Assembly: GCA_028751875.1 (NCBI GenBank)
Contig: CM054162.1
Span: 7,160,755 to 7,224,754 of the forward strand
Source: Rapana venosa
Taxonomy: Eukaryota; Mollusca; Gastropoda; Neogastropoda; Muricidae
Direction of reading: 5' to 3'
DNA length: 64,000 bases
Shown here: positions 33,554 to 45,249 of the stretch, in pieces
Layout: each line of letters starts with the position of its first letter
How positions within the stretch are numbered: the first letter of the stretch is position 1
Program-made: the position numbers and the translations under genes
Notes under the pieces: model-generated
Databases searched by the model: none
What the model was told of the DNA's origin: nothing
Seen by the model: the letters and a program-made list of their open reading frames with translations, nothing else

Positions 33554-34264
33554 CAGCCAAGTTTTTCGACAACTGGCTTGCACAAAAGTTTACGACCAAC
33601 TATCAAAAAAAAAGCCCCAAGACTAAACTAATTTTCTAGTTTTACACAACCCAGTTTTCATTTTAGTTCACAGGTGACACAATTGACAGGCTGAACAAAA
33701 ACCGACAACCTGTACCACACTGTATTATCACAGGATCTGCTAAATACAGGATCACACTATTTGCTACACCGGAATTTTTTTTACTGCAACATGTGAAATG
33801 GAAGTTTTTCATACTTGCAGAAATTAGCACATATGACCTAACAATGTCATACTATCCATGAAAGCAGAAACTCCATATAAAAAATCTTTTTCACTTCAGT
33901 CTTGCCCCAATACAACAGATTTTGTTGGTTGTTCTAGGGCCTCCAACATTTATACTCCTACTTATTCTTTTCTCAATTTAACTTCTTTATGCCCGGTATT
34001 CTTTGTATGAAAATCAAAATTGCTAGGAGAAGTGCTAGATGGAGCAGCTATCAATGGCTGAAGGCGATGACCTCTGGTAAGGCATGTCCCTGACCTACGG
34101 CAAAGCTAAAGCAAGACGAAATAAGTAGCAGGGAACACATCAACCACTACAAGATTACGCAAATCTTATGCCCATTATAATAATAAATACAAAAGTTTTC
34201 TGGGACATAGTTTTTTTTTGTAAACCAAAGAGGAAAACTGCTTTTACGTAAATAAAAAAAAAAC
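32065..34264. other. No gene recognised
   Basis: AT-rich sequence with a 27-base A run (33525-33551), repeated ATTTCATCA words near 32400-32490 and short open frames without recognisable domains. Repeated at about 48436-50645. Confidence 0.5.
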
Positions 34265-34548
34265 AAGGTAAAGATACCCCCAAGCCTATTCGGTCATTTG
34301 GGAGCGAGGTGTCAGAGTTCTCAAGCTTCTCTAAGGCCAACACATCATCTTAAAGGCCGCTGCCCATTCTGCTCTCCCTCGCGCTTTACCTCCCTGCCCT
34401 AAAAGGGCGGCACCCTTTAACACCTGATGAACTGGGGCTGTACAGAAGACCGAGACGCACGAACGGTCGTCCCTTATTTCCCCACGCTCAAACGCTGCTT
34501 AACCTAAACTCAGGGGAACGAGTGCACTGTCCACTGTAGCGATCTAGC
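34265..34548 (-). mobile_element. tRNA-derived SINE, family S1, minus strand, degenerate
   Basis: Blocks CAAGGTAAAGATACCCCCAAG, GGTCATTTGGGAGCGAGGTGT, TCTAAGGCCAACA, CTTTACCTCCCTGCCCTA and CGAACGGTCGTC match S1 at 4934 and 23178. The A-box end is eroded. Confidence 0.7.
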
Positions 34549-34825
34549 TTTTTTCTAACAAAAGGTTGGTACATAATGTACACGACCGTTTAATATTTTA
34601 TCAAAAAATCTGCGGTTTTTTGGTGCATTTGCTTCAATGCTTTTACCTCTATCCTTTCCAAAATTTCGGCCATTTTTGTCCTTTACTATGCAATTTTTAA
34701 ATCCGCAAACCAACACTGAAAAGCAATTATTTAGACACAAACTACCACCGCCAACAGAAATTACGCTAGTGGATGACAAATGCCTGAGGTAGATACCATT
34801 CCGAAGAGTGCATGCAGCACACAAC

Positions 34826-34858
34826 ACACACACACACACACACACACACACCACACAC

Positions 34859-34894
<36 letters not shown>

Positions 34895-35398
34895 ATACAC
34901 ACACACACACCCACACACACACCCACACACACACACTCACTAACTCACTCACTCACGCACTCACTCACACACACATTCTCTCTCTCTCTCCGCGTTTATC
35001 TCGTCTCTCTCGCACTCTCTCACTCTACCGCCCTCGTTCCCCCCTCCTCTCTCCCACATTCTCTCGGCATCCCTCCTCCGCCTCTCGCCATCCCTCTCCG
35101 CTCTCGCTCTCACCTCTCCGCTCTCGCTCGTCCTCTCCACCACTAGCCTCTCTCCTCTCTCTCCTCTCTACTCGTCTCTCGCTCTCTCTCCGTCCGCCAG
35201 TCTACTCTCTCTCCAACCACTCTCTCTCACTCGTCTCTCCGCCACTCTCTCTCTCCCTCTCGCCACTCTGCTTTCTCTCCGCCACTCCCTCTCTTCTCTC
35301 TCTAACTCTCTCCTCTCACTCCCCTCTCCCCCCTCCCCTCGTCCCCCCTCCCTCCCCCGCTGCTCTCTCTCTTCCGCCTCTTCCTCTCTCTCTTTCTG
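34826..35398. repeat. (AC)n then degenerate CT-rich tract
   Basis: AC/CACT words to about 34976, then CT-rich sequence with CCGC interruptions to 35398. Repeated at 51207-51779. Confidence 0.92.
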
Positions 35399-35409
35399 AG
35401 GGGAGGGAA

Positions 35410-35590
35410 TAGCCCTGGTTGGTAGAGAGTTGCGCATCGGCGCCCGTCCCATCGGCTGAAACCGGTCGAGTTCGTCTGAGCCTAACATGCAGTGCCAACA
35501 TTCCACCTCCTTCCCAAAAGTTCTACGGATGCTACTATAAACTGAAGTCCCGTGCGCAAAACGCACAAACAGACATCTTACTGTAAAACC
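35410..35590 (+). mobile_element. SINE family S2 copy
   Basis: Shares GGTTGGTAGAGAGTTGCGC (A-box-like), ACGGATGCTACTATAAACTG and AAGTCCCGTGCGCAAAACGC with the copies at 42400-42665, 42870-43118 and 44545-44865. Repeated at 51792-51972. Confidence 0.6.
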
Positions 35591-36499
35591 CCCACTCCCT
35601 TCCCAATCCTTACGACCTCCCATCCTTTCCGATCACAAACCTAACGGAAGAACCGCGCCGAAGAAAGAAACAATTGAGCCATTTGTCACTTACAACCATT
35701 TATCTTCCTGGGCCATTTGAGGCCACACACATTGGGGGGCCAGGTTAGGGTTGAGGTAGCCAAATGCACGAACAATGTTAGGCAACCAGCGATGCCAAGG
35801 TTTTTCTGTCAACGGTTCGGTCTGAGGACCATGTGGACTAAACAGCTCTTAGACGAAAAACGGGTGGGGTAGCGTAGACACAACGGTACATAGCTCGCAA
35901 AAGCAGGGAGCTATGCACAAAATCACCAGTCCAGTGGAACAGGTAAGGCTTGCACTGGACCTTCGGTGCCTGCAATGTTCTCAGGTGTACTACTTTTTCC
36001 TACCACCCCGAAAATCTTTCGAATAAACTGTAAAGCGAGGTACCGAGTGTGTGAAACGCACACCAAACATCATCTGCACACGTCAAAAACTCTTTTCTGG
36101 CCTTTCAAAGTGTACGCTTTGTGGTGCCGATGGAAAGGGGATGACTACTCTTACAAAGAACCGCAGGCACACGGAGACTGAATTTTTTTGGTTTGGAAAA
36201 AAAGCACTTTGCTTATTCCATTATGGTCAAAAGTGAATGAATTTCAAGCCGGGAATCGTTTTTAAGCACTGCTTTAACAATTTCGATGGTCGTCAATGAT
36301 ATCGGAGACACTTTGGAACAACGCCATCCTTAACAAAAAAGAAGTCCCAAAATATAGGGTGGTCAGAAAAATAGTAACCAGCCTCCTTTGTTTCTCTGTC
36401 TCAAGACTCCGTAACTTGGCGTCCCTACCTCCACCCATCCGAAACACCAAACCCCTTTCCCTTCTGACCTCTCCTTCCAAAACCAGGGTACCTCCGCAC
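35591..36499. other. No gene recognised
   Basis: Mixed-composition sequence. GGGTGGGGTAGCGTAGAC near 35863 resembles the head of an S2 SINE but no tail follows. Repeated in copy 2. Confidence 0.4.
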
Positions 36500-36925
36500 C
36501 CACAAACATACAACACGACACACAGCCATTCGCACGCACGCACACATACACAAACCCACGCGCGGCACACCACACACTGCACACATACACGACCACGCAC
36601 CATCGCACACACGAAACGCACGCACACAAAGCACACACACACATATAATACACACATGCAGCATGCGCACACACACAACACACACACGAAAAAGCACGCA
36701 CAACAAGTCAGCACACACTCACACACAAACACACCGCGCGCGCGCGCGCACACAAACACACACACACACACACGACAGAGAGGAGCCAACAGACAGACAG
36801 ACAAGACAGGCAGCAGACAGACAGGCAGACAGGCAGACAGGGCAGGCAGGGCAGACAGACAGACAGACAGACAGAGACAACAAGAGAGACAGACGAGAGA
36901 GAGAGACAGAAAGCAGTGGAAATGG
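36500..36925. repeat. (AC)n then (CAGA)n microsatellites
   Basis: AC-rich with CGCGCGCGCG at 36737-36748, then CAGA words with GGCAGG interruptions from 36786. Opposing 224-225-codon frames here are artefacts. Confidence 0.93.
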
Positions 36926-37917
36926 TATACACTGGTAAAATTCATCAATCAGCATGTTAATCAATGCCCCTAAACTCCTTACCAAGTTTGCTGTCCATCA
37001 AAACAAAACAAATCTATCTTCCGACTTACTCCTCTCGGATTTCCAATGAATCAATCAGAAAATTTCAAAGGTTGAACCTGCTCTCTCGAATTTTGCACGA
37101 TAGGGGGAGGTGTGTCAGTCCTAGGGAAGAGGTGTCTCATGCCCAGGATTCCTTTTAATGTCATTTCTGGGATTGTTTTTTAACTCCGGGCCAAAATCAT
37201 CGAACTATCAATTGTCTTATTTTGGCGATTTTCGATTTTTGAGACACCGACACCGAGTTTCCCCCCAATGGCTGCACTAATATAATGGAAACATATTACC
37301 TATTTTTCTATCTAAAAATAAAAAAATTCCCCAATCGGGATGTGGTGGGGGGGGGGGGGGGGGGGGGTCATATAATAGCATACCACCTCTTCTGGAAATT
37401 ATGTGCAAATAGAATTTCCCTCTTTTCTATCCCTCTCATTGTTTCTGCCTTGTGCCTTTTCTTCATGCATCCCCTTGTCTATACTTTTCCCTCTTGGTCC
37501 ATTCGCCTGCCTTTTTTCCAGAAAGGCTTAAAAATAACAGTTCTCATCCCTTGCAGAAGTGGATGTCTGGGCCCGATTTGACAGGCGCTTGACGGCCGCA
37601 ACAACGCATTCTTGCTCATATGAACAGACCTTAGTTGCTGTTCCGAAGCTATTGAGGAAGAAAGGAAAAAAATGAAAAGCATTTTCGAGGGGTAGATTAT
37701 CATGAAGGTATTTTCCCTAATCGATTGGTTTTGATTCTCTGAGAAAGCAAAAATGTTTTGCAGTCCCTCAAGACGTAATGAAGACAAAAATTCTTTTAGA
37801 CTAACAGCTAACTTGGATTCGTTAAAGACAAATGCAGTCCGATGCAAACTCGTCCTTTTTTCCCCTCGTTGACCGCTTTACCTGTATCTAGAACTGGTCC
37901 ACATGTCAGGCCGTTGA
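36926..37917. other. No gene recognised; 21-base G run
   Basis: No exon or element identified. A 21-base G homopolymer at 37347-37367 has exactly the same length in copy 2. Confidence 0.5.
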
Positions 37918-40090
37918 GCGTTTGAATACTGGTCCGATGACGTTCTTGATGCTGCTCCGACGACGATGATGCTCTTGATGCTGCTCCGACGACAGAGTGT
38001 TGCTCTTAGAGGCTTGCTCCGATACGTTGCTCTTGATATACTGCTCCGATGACGTTATGCTCTTGATACTACTTCCAATGACGTTCTTCATACTGGTCCG
38101 ATTGCGTTGCCAAGTTGTTGCGAAGGTGTTGCTCGTGATGCTGCTCCCGACAACCGAGTTTGCTCCTATACTGCTCCGACGACGATGTTGCGCTTGATGC
38201 TGCTCCGACGACGATGTTGCGCTTGATGCTAGCTAGCCGTCGACGATGTTTCGCGGCTCCGACGACGATGTTGCCTTGATGCTGCTCCGACGACGAATAG
38301 TAGGCGCTTGATGCTGCTCCGACGATGTTGGCTTGAGATGCTGCTCGCACGACGATGCCCCCCGACGATGTGCGCTTGATGATGTCTCCACGATTTGCGC
38401 TGATACTGCTCCGAGGATGTTGGCGCTTGATGCTGCTCCGAGGGCGTGCAAGATGGATGCGACTATGTTGTGCTGATGCTGCTCCGCGAAACACGATGTT
38501 TCTCTTGAGCTGCTCCCGGCGACGATGTCTCGCTGCTCCGAACGCGACTTGCGTCTTGATGGTGCTCCTGATGCGTTTGCAAGATTTGCAAACGATGTTG
38601 CGCCTGGATGCTGCTCCGACGACAATGCTCCGACGGTGTTGCCGCTTGATCTGCTCCGACGACGATGTTGCGCTTGATGCTGCTTCGACGATCGATGCTC
38701 CGATGAGAGTGGCGCTTGATGCTGCTCCGAACGAGTGCGCGTGATACTGCGCCGACGACGATGCTCAGACGATGTGCCTTGATACGGGCCTCCGACACCG
38801 ATGCGTCGACATGTGCGCTTGATGCTTGCTCCGACGAACGACGACGTTGCTCCGACGATGGTTGCGCTGTTGGCTGCTCCGAAGATGTTGCGCTCATGCG
38901 GCTCCGAACGATTTGCGCTTGATCTTGCGCCGACATGATGCGCTTGATGCTGCTCCGACGATGTTGCCTTGATCTGCTCCGACGAGTTGCGCTTGATGCG
39001 CTTCGACGAACGATGTTCCGAGATGTTGCGCTTGATGCGGGCTCCCCGACGATGTTTGCGGCTTATTTGCTGCTTCGACGTCGGTGGCTCCGATGATTAG
39101 CGCTTTGGTAGACTGCTTCCGGCTAACGTGCTAGCTCCGACGATGTGCGCTTGGTGCTGCTCCGACGACTATGTTGCGCTTGATACTGCTCCGATGATGT
39201 TGCGCTTGATACTGCTCCGATGGCATTGTTCTTGATACTGCTCTGATGACGTTGTTCTTGATACTGCTTCGATGACGTTGTTCTTGATACTCTTCCGATG
39301 ACGTTGTTCTTGATACTGCTCCGACGACGATGTTCTTGATACTGCTCCGACGACGATGTTCTTGATGCTGTTCCGACGATGTTGCGCTTGATGCTGCTCC
39401 GACGATGTTGCGCTTAATGCTGCTCCGACGATGTTGCGCTTGATGCTGCTTCGACGACGATGCTCCGATGATGTTGCGCTTGGTGCTGCTCCGACGATGT
39501 TGCGCTTGATGCTGCTCCGACGACGATGCTCCGACGATGTTGCGCTTGATGCTGCAATCGACGACGATGCTCACGATGATGTTGCGCCCTGATGCGCTCC
39601 GGGACGTTGCGCTTGCTCCGATGATGTTGCGCTTGGTGCTGCTCCACGAATGGTTGCGCTTGATGCTGCTCCGGCACGTTGCTCCGACGATGCTTCGCTT
39701 GATACTGCTCCGATATGTTGCGCTTGATGACTTCTCGGCCACGTGTTGGCGTACGATTTGCGTTGATACTGCTCCGATGGCATTGTTCTTGATACTGCTC
39801 CGATGACGTTCTTGATGACTGCTTCGATGACGTTGTTTGCTTGATACGCTCCGGACGTTGCGGCTTGATAACTGCTCCGACGACGATGTCTTGATGCTGC
39901 GCCGAACGAAGTGCGCTTGATGCTGCTCCGACGAGGGTTGCGCTTGAATACTGCTCCGACGACGATGGTCTCTTGAGTGCTGCTCCGACGATGTTTGCCG
40001 CTTGGATACGCTCCGGACACGATGTTCCTTGATGCTGCTCTGATGATGTTGCGCTTGGTACTGCTTTGACGACGAACTCTTGGTACTGCT
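37918..40090. repeat. Satellite array, unit about 26-29 bp
   Basis: Unit approximates GATGTTGCGCTTGATGCTGC followed by TCCGACGAC, with optional trinucleotide gains. It is regular at 39130-39560 and very indel-rich at 38020-39120 and 39560-40090. Roughly 75-80 units. Open frames of up to 254 codons (serine/glutamine/arginine-rich) are translations of the unit. Confidence 0.92.
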
Positions 40091-40100
40091 GCGACGTTTA

Positions 40101-40228
40101 TGCTGGCTCTTGATGCGTTGATGCTAGCTCTTGATGCGTTGATGCTAGCTCTTGATGCGTTGATGCTAGCTCTCGATGCGTTGATTCTAGCTCTTGAATG
40201 GTTGATGCTAGCTCTTGATGCGTTGATG
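40101..40228. repeat. 21 bp tandem repeat, about six units
   Basis: Unit GCTAGCTCTTGATGCGTTGAT. The unit shares CTTGATGC with the preceding satellite and may have grown from it. It is a multiple of three, so it stays open in all frames. Confidence 0.92.
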
Positions 40229-40834
40229 CAAATCCCCCCCTCCCCCGCTCCGTGTATGGTTGAAGTGAGCTCTTGAACTGGTGAGACCACACAAGCCCAG
40301 AACTGAGATACAATCCCCATGACAACTAGTCGCAAACCATGCCTGACTTCTGAGAATCAGAGCAAAGAAGGAAGAGACCCAGAAGGTAGTGAAAGTGTTT
40401 GAAGGACAAGTTTTTGGGGTGCGAGGTGTTCCCCGTCCCCTAAATGAGGTCTGATGTTTTGTGAAAGAAGAAAAGAAGAAACCAAAGACAGGGTTGGTGA
40501 AATGTCCGGCGGGCAGTTGTCTCGTTCGCATCTATTCTCCTAAGTGATGCAGAGAGGGGAGGTCATAATGACGGGCCACACTGTACCGTAAGCCCCCAAA
40601 CTCCTACCTACACTACTTCGCGGTTCAATCCAGTAGAAGACGAAGACGGCCATGATTGTTCTACATCCCTGGCATCGGAACCAGGCAGTGAGTGCACCAG
40701 GTTCTGCCCTTCAGGGATTCGGTGAAGCACTTTCTCTATATCCTTCTAAACCCTTCAAGCCCATACAACCGACATCTGTCTACCGAGTCATAGGGGATCT
40801 TGGACTATTTCCGGTCATGCGCTCAACATCGGGC
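40229..40834. other. No gene recognised
   Basis: Mixed-composition sequence between two tandem arrays, with no motif I can name. Confidence 0.4.
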
Positions 40835-41125
40835 CGTGGCGTCGTCGTGATCTCTGGGTGAAAGGGTGGATATCATCTGGTGAAGATCAGGGTGTCAAAC
40901 ACCAGGATGGCGTCCCCTCCAATGATCTCTGGTGAGGGAGGGTGATGAGCACTGTGAAGATACTGGTGACAAAGACCCTGATGGCGTCTTCCATGAGCTC
41001 TGGTGAGGCGGGTGAGAGCACTTGGTGAAAATCTGTGACAAAGGACCATGAAGTGCGTCCCATGATCTCTGGATGAGGAGGGTAACGAATCATCGGCGAA
41101 GATCTGCCGACAAAGACCAAAACAG
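40835..41125. repeat. Tandem repeat, period about 80-85 bp, about 3.5 units
   Basis: Recurring blocks GATCTCTGGTGAGG, GGTGA, GAAGATC or GAAAATC, GACAAAGACC and GATGGCGTC at about 40850, 40922, 40995 and 41065. Confidence 0.8.
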
Positions 41126-41191
41126 AATATCATACATAGGCATACAGTAAACTATTTTCATCCCCAAAATAAAAATCAGACGACAAAAGGA

Positions 41192-41567
41192 GCGGGATAA
41201 CTTAGTAGGTTCAAGTGCTGCGCTTGTGATCTAACGGCCCAGTTCGAGCCCCCACAGAGGTGCCTGTTTTGAGGGACGTTTCTCCTTTGATTTCTACATC
41301 AGATACCTATTCCCCCAGCCAAGTTAAGCAGCATCGAGCGTGGTACCATTGGATGGGTTGACCGTTTTGCGTGGCCTTGGCTTCAATACAGTCCCGCAGT
41401 TTCACCCAGCTTAAATGGGTACCTGCCTCCTAGGTCAGGAAGGTAAAGCAAGCGAGGAGAGGAAAGAATGGCGCCGCCCCTCAATATCTGGACCCTGGAA
41501 AGGATTTCTGAACGCTTCGCTCACCTACGACCTTATAGGTTATGGGACATCCTTTACCTTTACCTTA
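41192..41567 (+). mobile_element. tRNA-derived SINE, family S1, most complete copy
   Basis: Head GCGGGATAACTTAGTAGGTT (A box) and, about 40 bases on, CAGTTCGAGCCCCC (B box): a recognisable pol III promoter. The body carries AGCCAAGTTAAGCAGC, GACCGTTTTGCG, CTTGGCTTCAATACAG, GGTAAAGCAAGCGAGG and CTCAATATCTGG, and the end is GGTTATGGGACATCCTTTACC. It serves as the reference for the minus-strand S1 copies. Confidence 0.85.
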
Positions 41568-41749
41568 CCGCTATTCCACACCGAAAAATCCTTGGTTCCG
41601 TGGCAAACCACACGCAGATCATCCTGGCGCAGATCATTAAACTTGTTATTTCTTTCAAAAAGAACAGCTATTCGTGCTGGTAGGAGATGGATGAGACAAC
41701 CTCAAAAACCACTGCACATGGTGATTTTACACAACACCCAATCAGAATG

Positions 41750-41985
41750 GCGGCTACCTTAAATTGCCAAAAACGTCCGCATACGCAAATCTCACTCACT
41801 CAACCAACTTCGGAACTCTTTCCGAGGAACGAAAAAAAAATGACCGCATGATTTCTGAGACCGAGTTACGGTAAATTTAACTCCAGAGAAAACAATCCTC
41901 GTAGACCGGTCAACCACGGAGGCCCGAACCTGTTTTATGAAAACCCTCACGAGTCGAAGTCATTCGCTCTAACCACTGATCTCTG
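41750..41985 (-). mobile_element. tRNA-derived SINE, family S3, minus strand
   Basis: Reverse strand opens GAGATCAGTGGTTAGAGCG (A box) and GGTTCGGGCCTCC (B box), then reaches CGTTCCTCGG, GAGTTCCGAAGTT, ATTTGCGTATGCGGACG and AAGGTAGCCGC. The central and 3' blocks match 14507-14620 and 43825-43945. Confidence 0.7.
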
Positions 41986-42399
41986 CCCCCCCCCCCACCC
42001 CCCCCTTAGTTTAGCTCTCAGCAAACACGCAAGCACACTAGTCTCCGCTTAGACATCAGCCCCGAAGTCCAGAATGCGGCTTGCATAAACGGTGACATAA
42101 ACGGTGGCATACTCAACAATACACCCTTGGTGAACACTCGTACTGTATGCGGAGGTAACGAACGAAAAAACAGTTTTGGCTCCAGGTGAAAATTACCGTC
42201 TAGGTTGGCTTGCCAAGGCCCCAACACTGGCTGTGAAATGTCCTATATAAATAACCACCTTATGACTCGTCGCTCTGACTCTGTCCTTCTCCCCTCCACC
42301 CCCCCCCCCCCCCCCCACCAATCCCCGACCTAAATCGGTTTCTAAACATTTCGCATATACGAAAATCGTTAGAGGAAAACTGCACAAAAAGTAGCCAAA

Positions 42400-42665
42400 A
42401 GCTGCGCTACTCTAACCGTGTGCCGGGCAACAAGTATCAAACTAATAGTGATCTGGCTGACCCGGGTGCGAATCTCTTCAAAAGCGATTTGGCCTCTGAG
42501 TTACATCATGCCGACTCCACTCTTCCCAAAATCCTTCGGAGACTATTAAACCGAGGTCCCTGTGCAAAGCACCGCAGAACATCTTGCGCACCACGTTAAA
42601 ACCCGTTCCGCTTTCGTAAGAGTAGGTCCCATTGTGTGCCGGTAGGAACGGTTTGACAACAGTTA
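42400..42665 (+). mobile_element. SINE family S2 copy
   Basis: A B-box-like GGGTGCGAATCTC (42459-42471) and the S2 tail: CGGAGACTATTAAACCGAGG, CTTGCGCACCACGTTAAAACC and GTAAGAGTAGGTCCCATTG. A poly-C/G tract lies upstream at 42297-42318. Confidence 0.65.
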
Positions 42666-42869
42666 CCAAGGCTAATACATCACGGGACTGATGTTTAACA
42701 AGTGCGCGTGTGCTTTACATATTCTATTAATCCTCGAAATAAAACAATGAATAAATAAAAAGACTGATGAAGTCCTTTCAGTCACAGTAAAAATCCGTTG
42801 AATAAAATTCGGTCCTTGTTCCTTGTGAAATTTGCATAAACATAATCGCACTGAAAGGGGGGAGGAGGG

Positions 42870-43118
42870 GGAGGCGAATACCTAGTGGTTAGAGCATTGA
42901 CCTTTGCGATGGTAACGCCCCCGGGATCAATCGCCACCGAGACGCCTGTTCAAGGGATTCTTTCCATGAAAGTCCACAGGCAGTTCGACTCACCACACAA
43001 TCCCGAAAGTTCTTCGGATGCGACTATTAACCGAAGTCCGTGCGCGCCAGCACTGCGCAGAGCACACGCGATAAATCCCTGTTAAACCTTTCGAAAGAGT
43101 AGGCCAATTGCGCCGTAA
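42870..43118 (+). mobile_element. SINE family S2 copy
   Basis: Head GAATACCTAGTGGTTAGAGC (A box), degraded B box GGGATCAATC, and tail blocks CGGATGCGACTATTAACCGA, AAATCCCTGTTAAACC and AAAGAGTAGGCCAATTGCG. Confidence 0.72.
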
Positions 43119-43719
43119 GAATGACGATTTTTTTAACTCAATGGCGTCCAGTGAAATGGACCCGCCATTTTGTGAAGACGCATGATTTGGCTATATCAGA
43201 GAAAAATTTAGCAGACTTACCCAACATAAAAATGACATACTCATTATATATCATTGAAAGTGTTTATAATGTCTTCTGTGGAGATTGTTTCACAATTTTT
43301 TAATAGAGACTGTTATTAATGTTTACAAATTTCCAAAATATGTACTGAATGCTGAAAAAATAAAAAGTTTTGAAAATTAGGTTTAGGTAATCTTAAAATG
43401 GCTTTGAACCTATCATCAACTAGACACCTTGAACCACTGTTGAATGCTTTTCACCAAAGTAAACGTCCCTGAAGCTGGCTGATCCCATGTGATTTCACTT
43501 TTTGTACAACAGACATTTTTTTAAAGAATCATAACACTGGGGTGCCTGAATCCCAAAGCTACTCACTTGGTGACATTCAAAAAAATTGGCCAACAGATAA
43601 AAAACCAGCAAGCTTTATGGTCAAGGAAAGCAATTGTGTTTTAGAAAAATGATTGCCAAGAGTATTTTCCCCTCGATTAGACCATTACTTTGTTGTTTTT
43701 AAAAAAAAATTGTACGTCT
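43119..43719. other. No gene recognised
   Basis: AT-rich sequence without supported features. Confidence 0.5.
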
Positions 43720-43783
43720 GCCGAATCTTAAGCTTCGGCACGTCACAGTAAAGGGAAAAGAGAGCCGAAGCTTAAGCTTCGGC
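43720..43783. repeat. Paired 20 bp palindromes
   Basis: 43764-43783 is a perfect 20-base palindrome, GCCGAAGCTTAAGCTTCGGC. 43720-43739 is the same word with one mismatch. They are separated by 24 bases. Confidence 0.9.
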
Positions 43784-43824
43784 CAACAACCCCTCAATGA
43801 GTTAACGAATGCCACCGGTGTTTG

Positions 43825-43945
43825 CGTTTATACATCTCTCCTGAAGTCCGGATTGGGGCTACCTGAAGGGAAGGGCGAAAACGTCGCATACGCAAAATAT
43901 CATTGATGAACCTCGGAACGGTAGTCGAGAAAGAAAAAAAGAAAA
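43825..43945 (-). mobile_element. SINE family S3 fragment, minus strand
   Basis: Reverse strand blocks CCGTTCCGAGGTT, ATATTTTGCGTATGCGACG and TCAGGTAGCC match the other S3 copies. Confidence 0.55.
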
Positions 43946-44129
43946 AAAAACTCCGCACTCATGGTAAAATTACAATTCCGGAAAATGTACAAGAACAAAA
44001 TATTTTTCTCAGTCTGCTACATCGGACATTCGAGCGATCCAAAGAGTACCTATCAAACAGTTAGTTTGTGCTTTCTGGGTAACAGCCGCCCGTTTAAAAA
44101 AAAGGTAACAAAACTGTTTCTTGCGTGTG

Positions 44130-44206
44130 GTTGGGGGGTGTGTGTGTGTGGGTGTTGTGTGTGTGTGGTGTGTGGTGTGGTGTGTGTTGGTGGGGTGGTG
44201 TGTGTG

Positions 44207-44240
<34 letters not shown>

Positions 44241-44275
44241 GAGAGAGATGAGAGAGAGAGAGAGAGAGAAGACAA
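44130..44275. repeat. TG then GA microsatellites
   Basis: TG/GTGG words to about 44206, then (GA)n to about 44270, followed by GACA words. Confidence 0.92.
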
Positions 44276-44544
44276 ACAGAAAGGACAGACAGACAGATCG
44301 ATGGTTGGTGTTGGTGTGTGTGTGCGACACGCGCGTGGGTTTGGGTGTGGTTCAGGTTGTGGCGTAAGTCCTATTTTACCTATGCAGCTTGATGTACAAA
44401 CAATAAACAGTTGTTACTTAAAAGCCGAATGTTGTTTAACATTATATGATACAAACTAGTACGCAGCTAACATTTCACATTTCCCTTGCAAATAGTAAGC
44501 TATGCAAATAGTAAGCACTAGACCAATCACCTTTTAAAAATAAC

Positions 44545-44865
44545 TAGGGGGAAGGGTAGCGTAGAGGTTAAAGTCGCGTGTGACTGACGCCCTAAACGAG
44601 CCCGGGTTCGAACATACCAAAGACAGACCCTTCAAGGTTACTTCCCCCTGGAGTTGAGTCAGTACAGAGTCCACTTCACAGATTTGTCCTCTGGAGTAAC
44701 GTGAGTGACGACTCCACGCCCCCTATAAGGCCATTCCGTATGAGGACTATAAACGAAGGTCCTGTGGTGCGACGCACGCAAAACACTCTTGCGTACACGT
44801 AAAAACCCTGTTAGGCTTTTCGGAAGAGTAGGCCGTCGTGCCGTGGAAAACTTATAAAGATGGTT
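44545..44865 (+). mobile_element. tRNA-derived SINE, family S2, longest copy
   Basis: Head GGGTAGCGTAGAGGTTAAAG (A box) and CCCGGGTTCGAACA (B box, 44601-44614), then ATGAGGACTATAAACGAAGG, CTCTTGCGTACACGTAAAAA and GGAAGAGTAGGCCGTCGTGC. Serves as the family reference. Confidence 0.78.
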
Positions 44866-45249
44866 GTAGTCATCTTACCATGGAAAATTAGAGTGCTGCT
44901 TTAGAGCCATCGTTGTGGAATTTTCTCGCTTCACTGTTGTCTTAGCAACATTGAAATGCTTACCAACAATATGGGGATTGTAAACTCTCGTAAAAGAAAC
45001 ACTTCCTCTCAGTACCTCTGTCTAGGCCAAACGTTGTTAGTTTCGATATATAGCAAAGTAGCTAAGAACCTACATTAAAATGCTAGTGGTTGAAAAATAC
45101 ACCTATAGGATCGTCTGCTCCACTGAACAAAATTAACTGGTCGGGATATTGCTGCCTATACGTGGAGTACTCTACATACAAACTTTACGGTGACTCAGCG
45201 AATTCCAAATGGAGCGAAATGGTGCTCTTGTGAACGTGAAAGAATAAAG
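44866..45249. other. No gene recognised
   Basis: No supported feature. Confidence 0.5.

Larger units (their letters stand above)
30369..38020. repeat. Large duplication, copy 1
   Basis: Matches 46726-54402 in the same orientation. It starts in the 3' end of the nested RTE insert and ends inside the first units of the 26-29 bp satellite (last shared word GAGGCTTGCTCC). From about 31126 on the two copies agree almost base for base; before that they differ by many small indels. Confidence 0.95.

Noticed and set aside
36274..36973. Opposing 224- and 225-codon proteins
   Set aside because: Translations of AC and CAGA microsatellites on both strands, repeated in the duplicate.
37918..40090. CRISPR-like array
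   Set aside because: Units are contiguous and degenerate with no unique spacers, and the genome is eukaryotic.
37906..40335. Minus-strand frames of up to 254 codons rich in Ser, Gln, Arg, Ile
   Set aside because: Direct translation of the 26-29 bp and 21 bp tandem repeats; the frame changes with each unit indel.
41192..41260. Functional tRNA gene
   Set aside because: A and B boxes are present, but no cloverleaf acceptor pairing follows, and the sequence continues as a SINE body repeated elsewhere.
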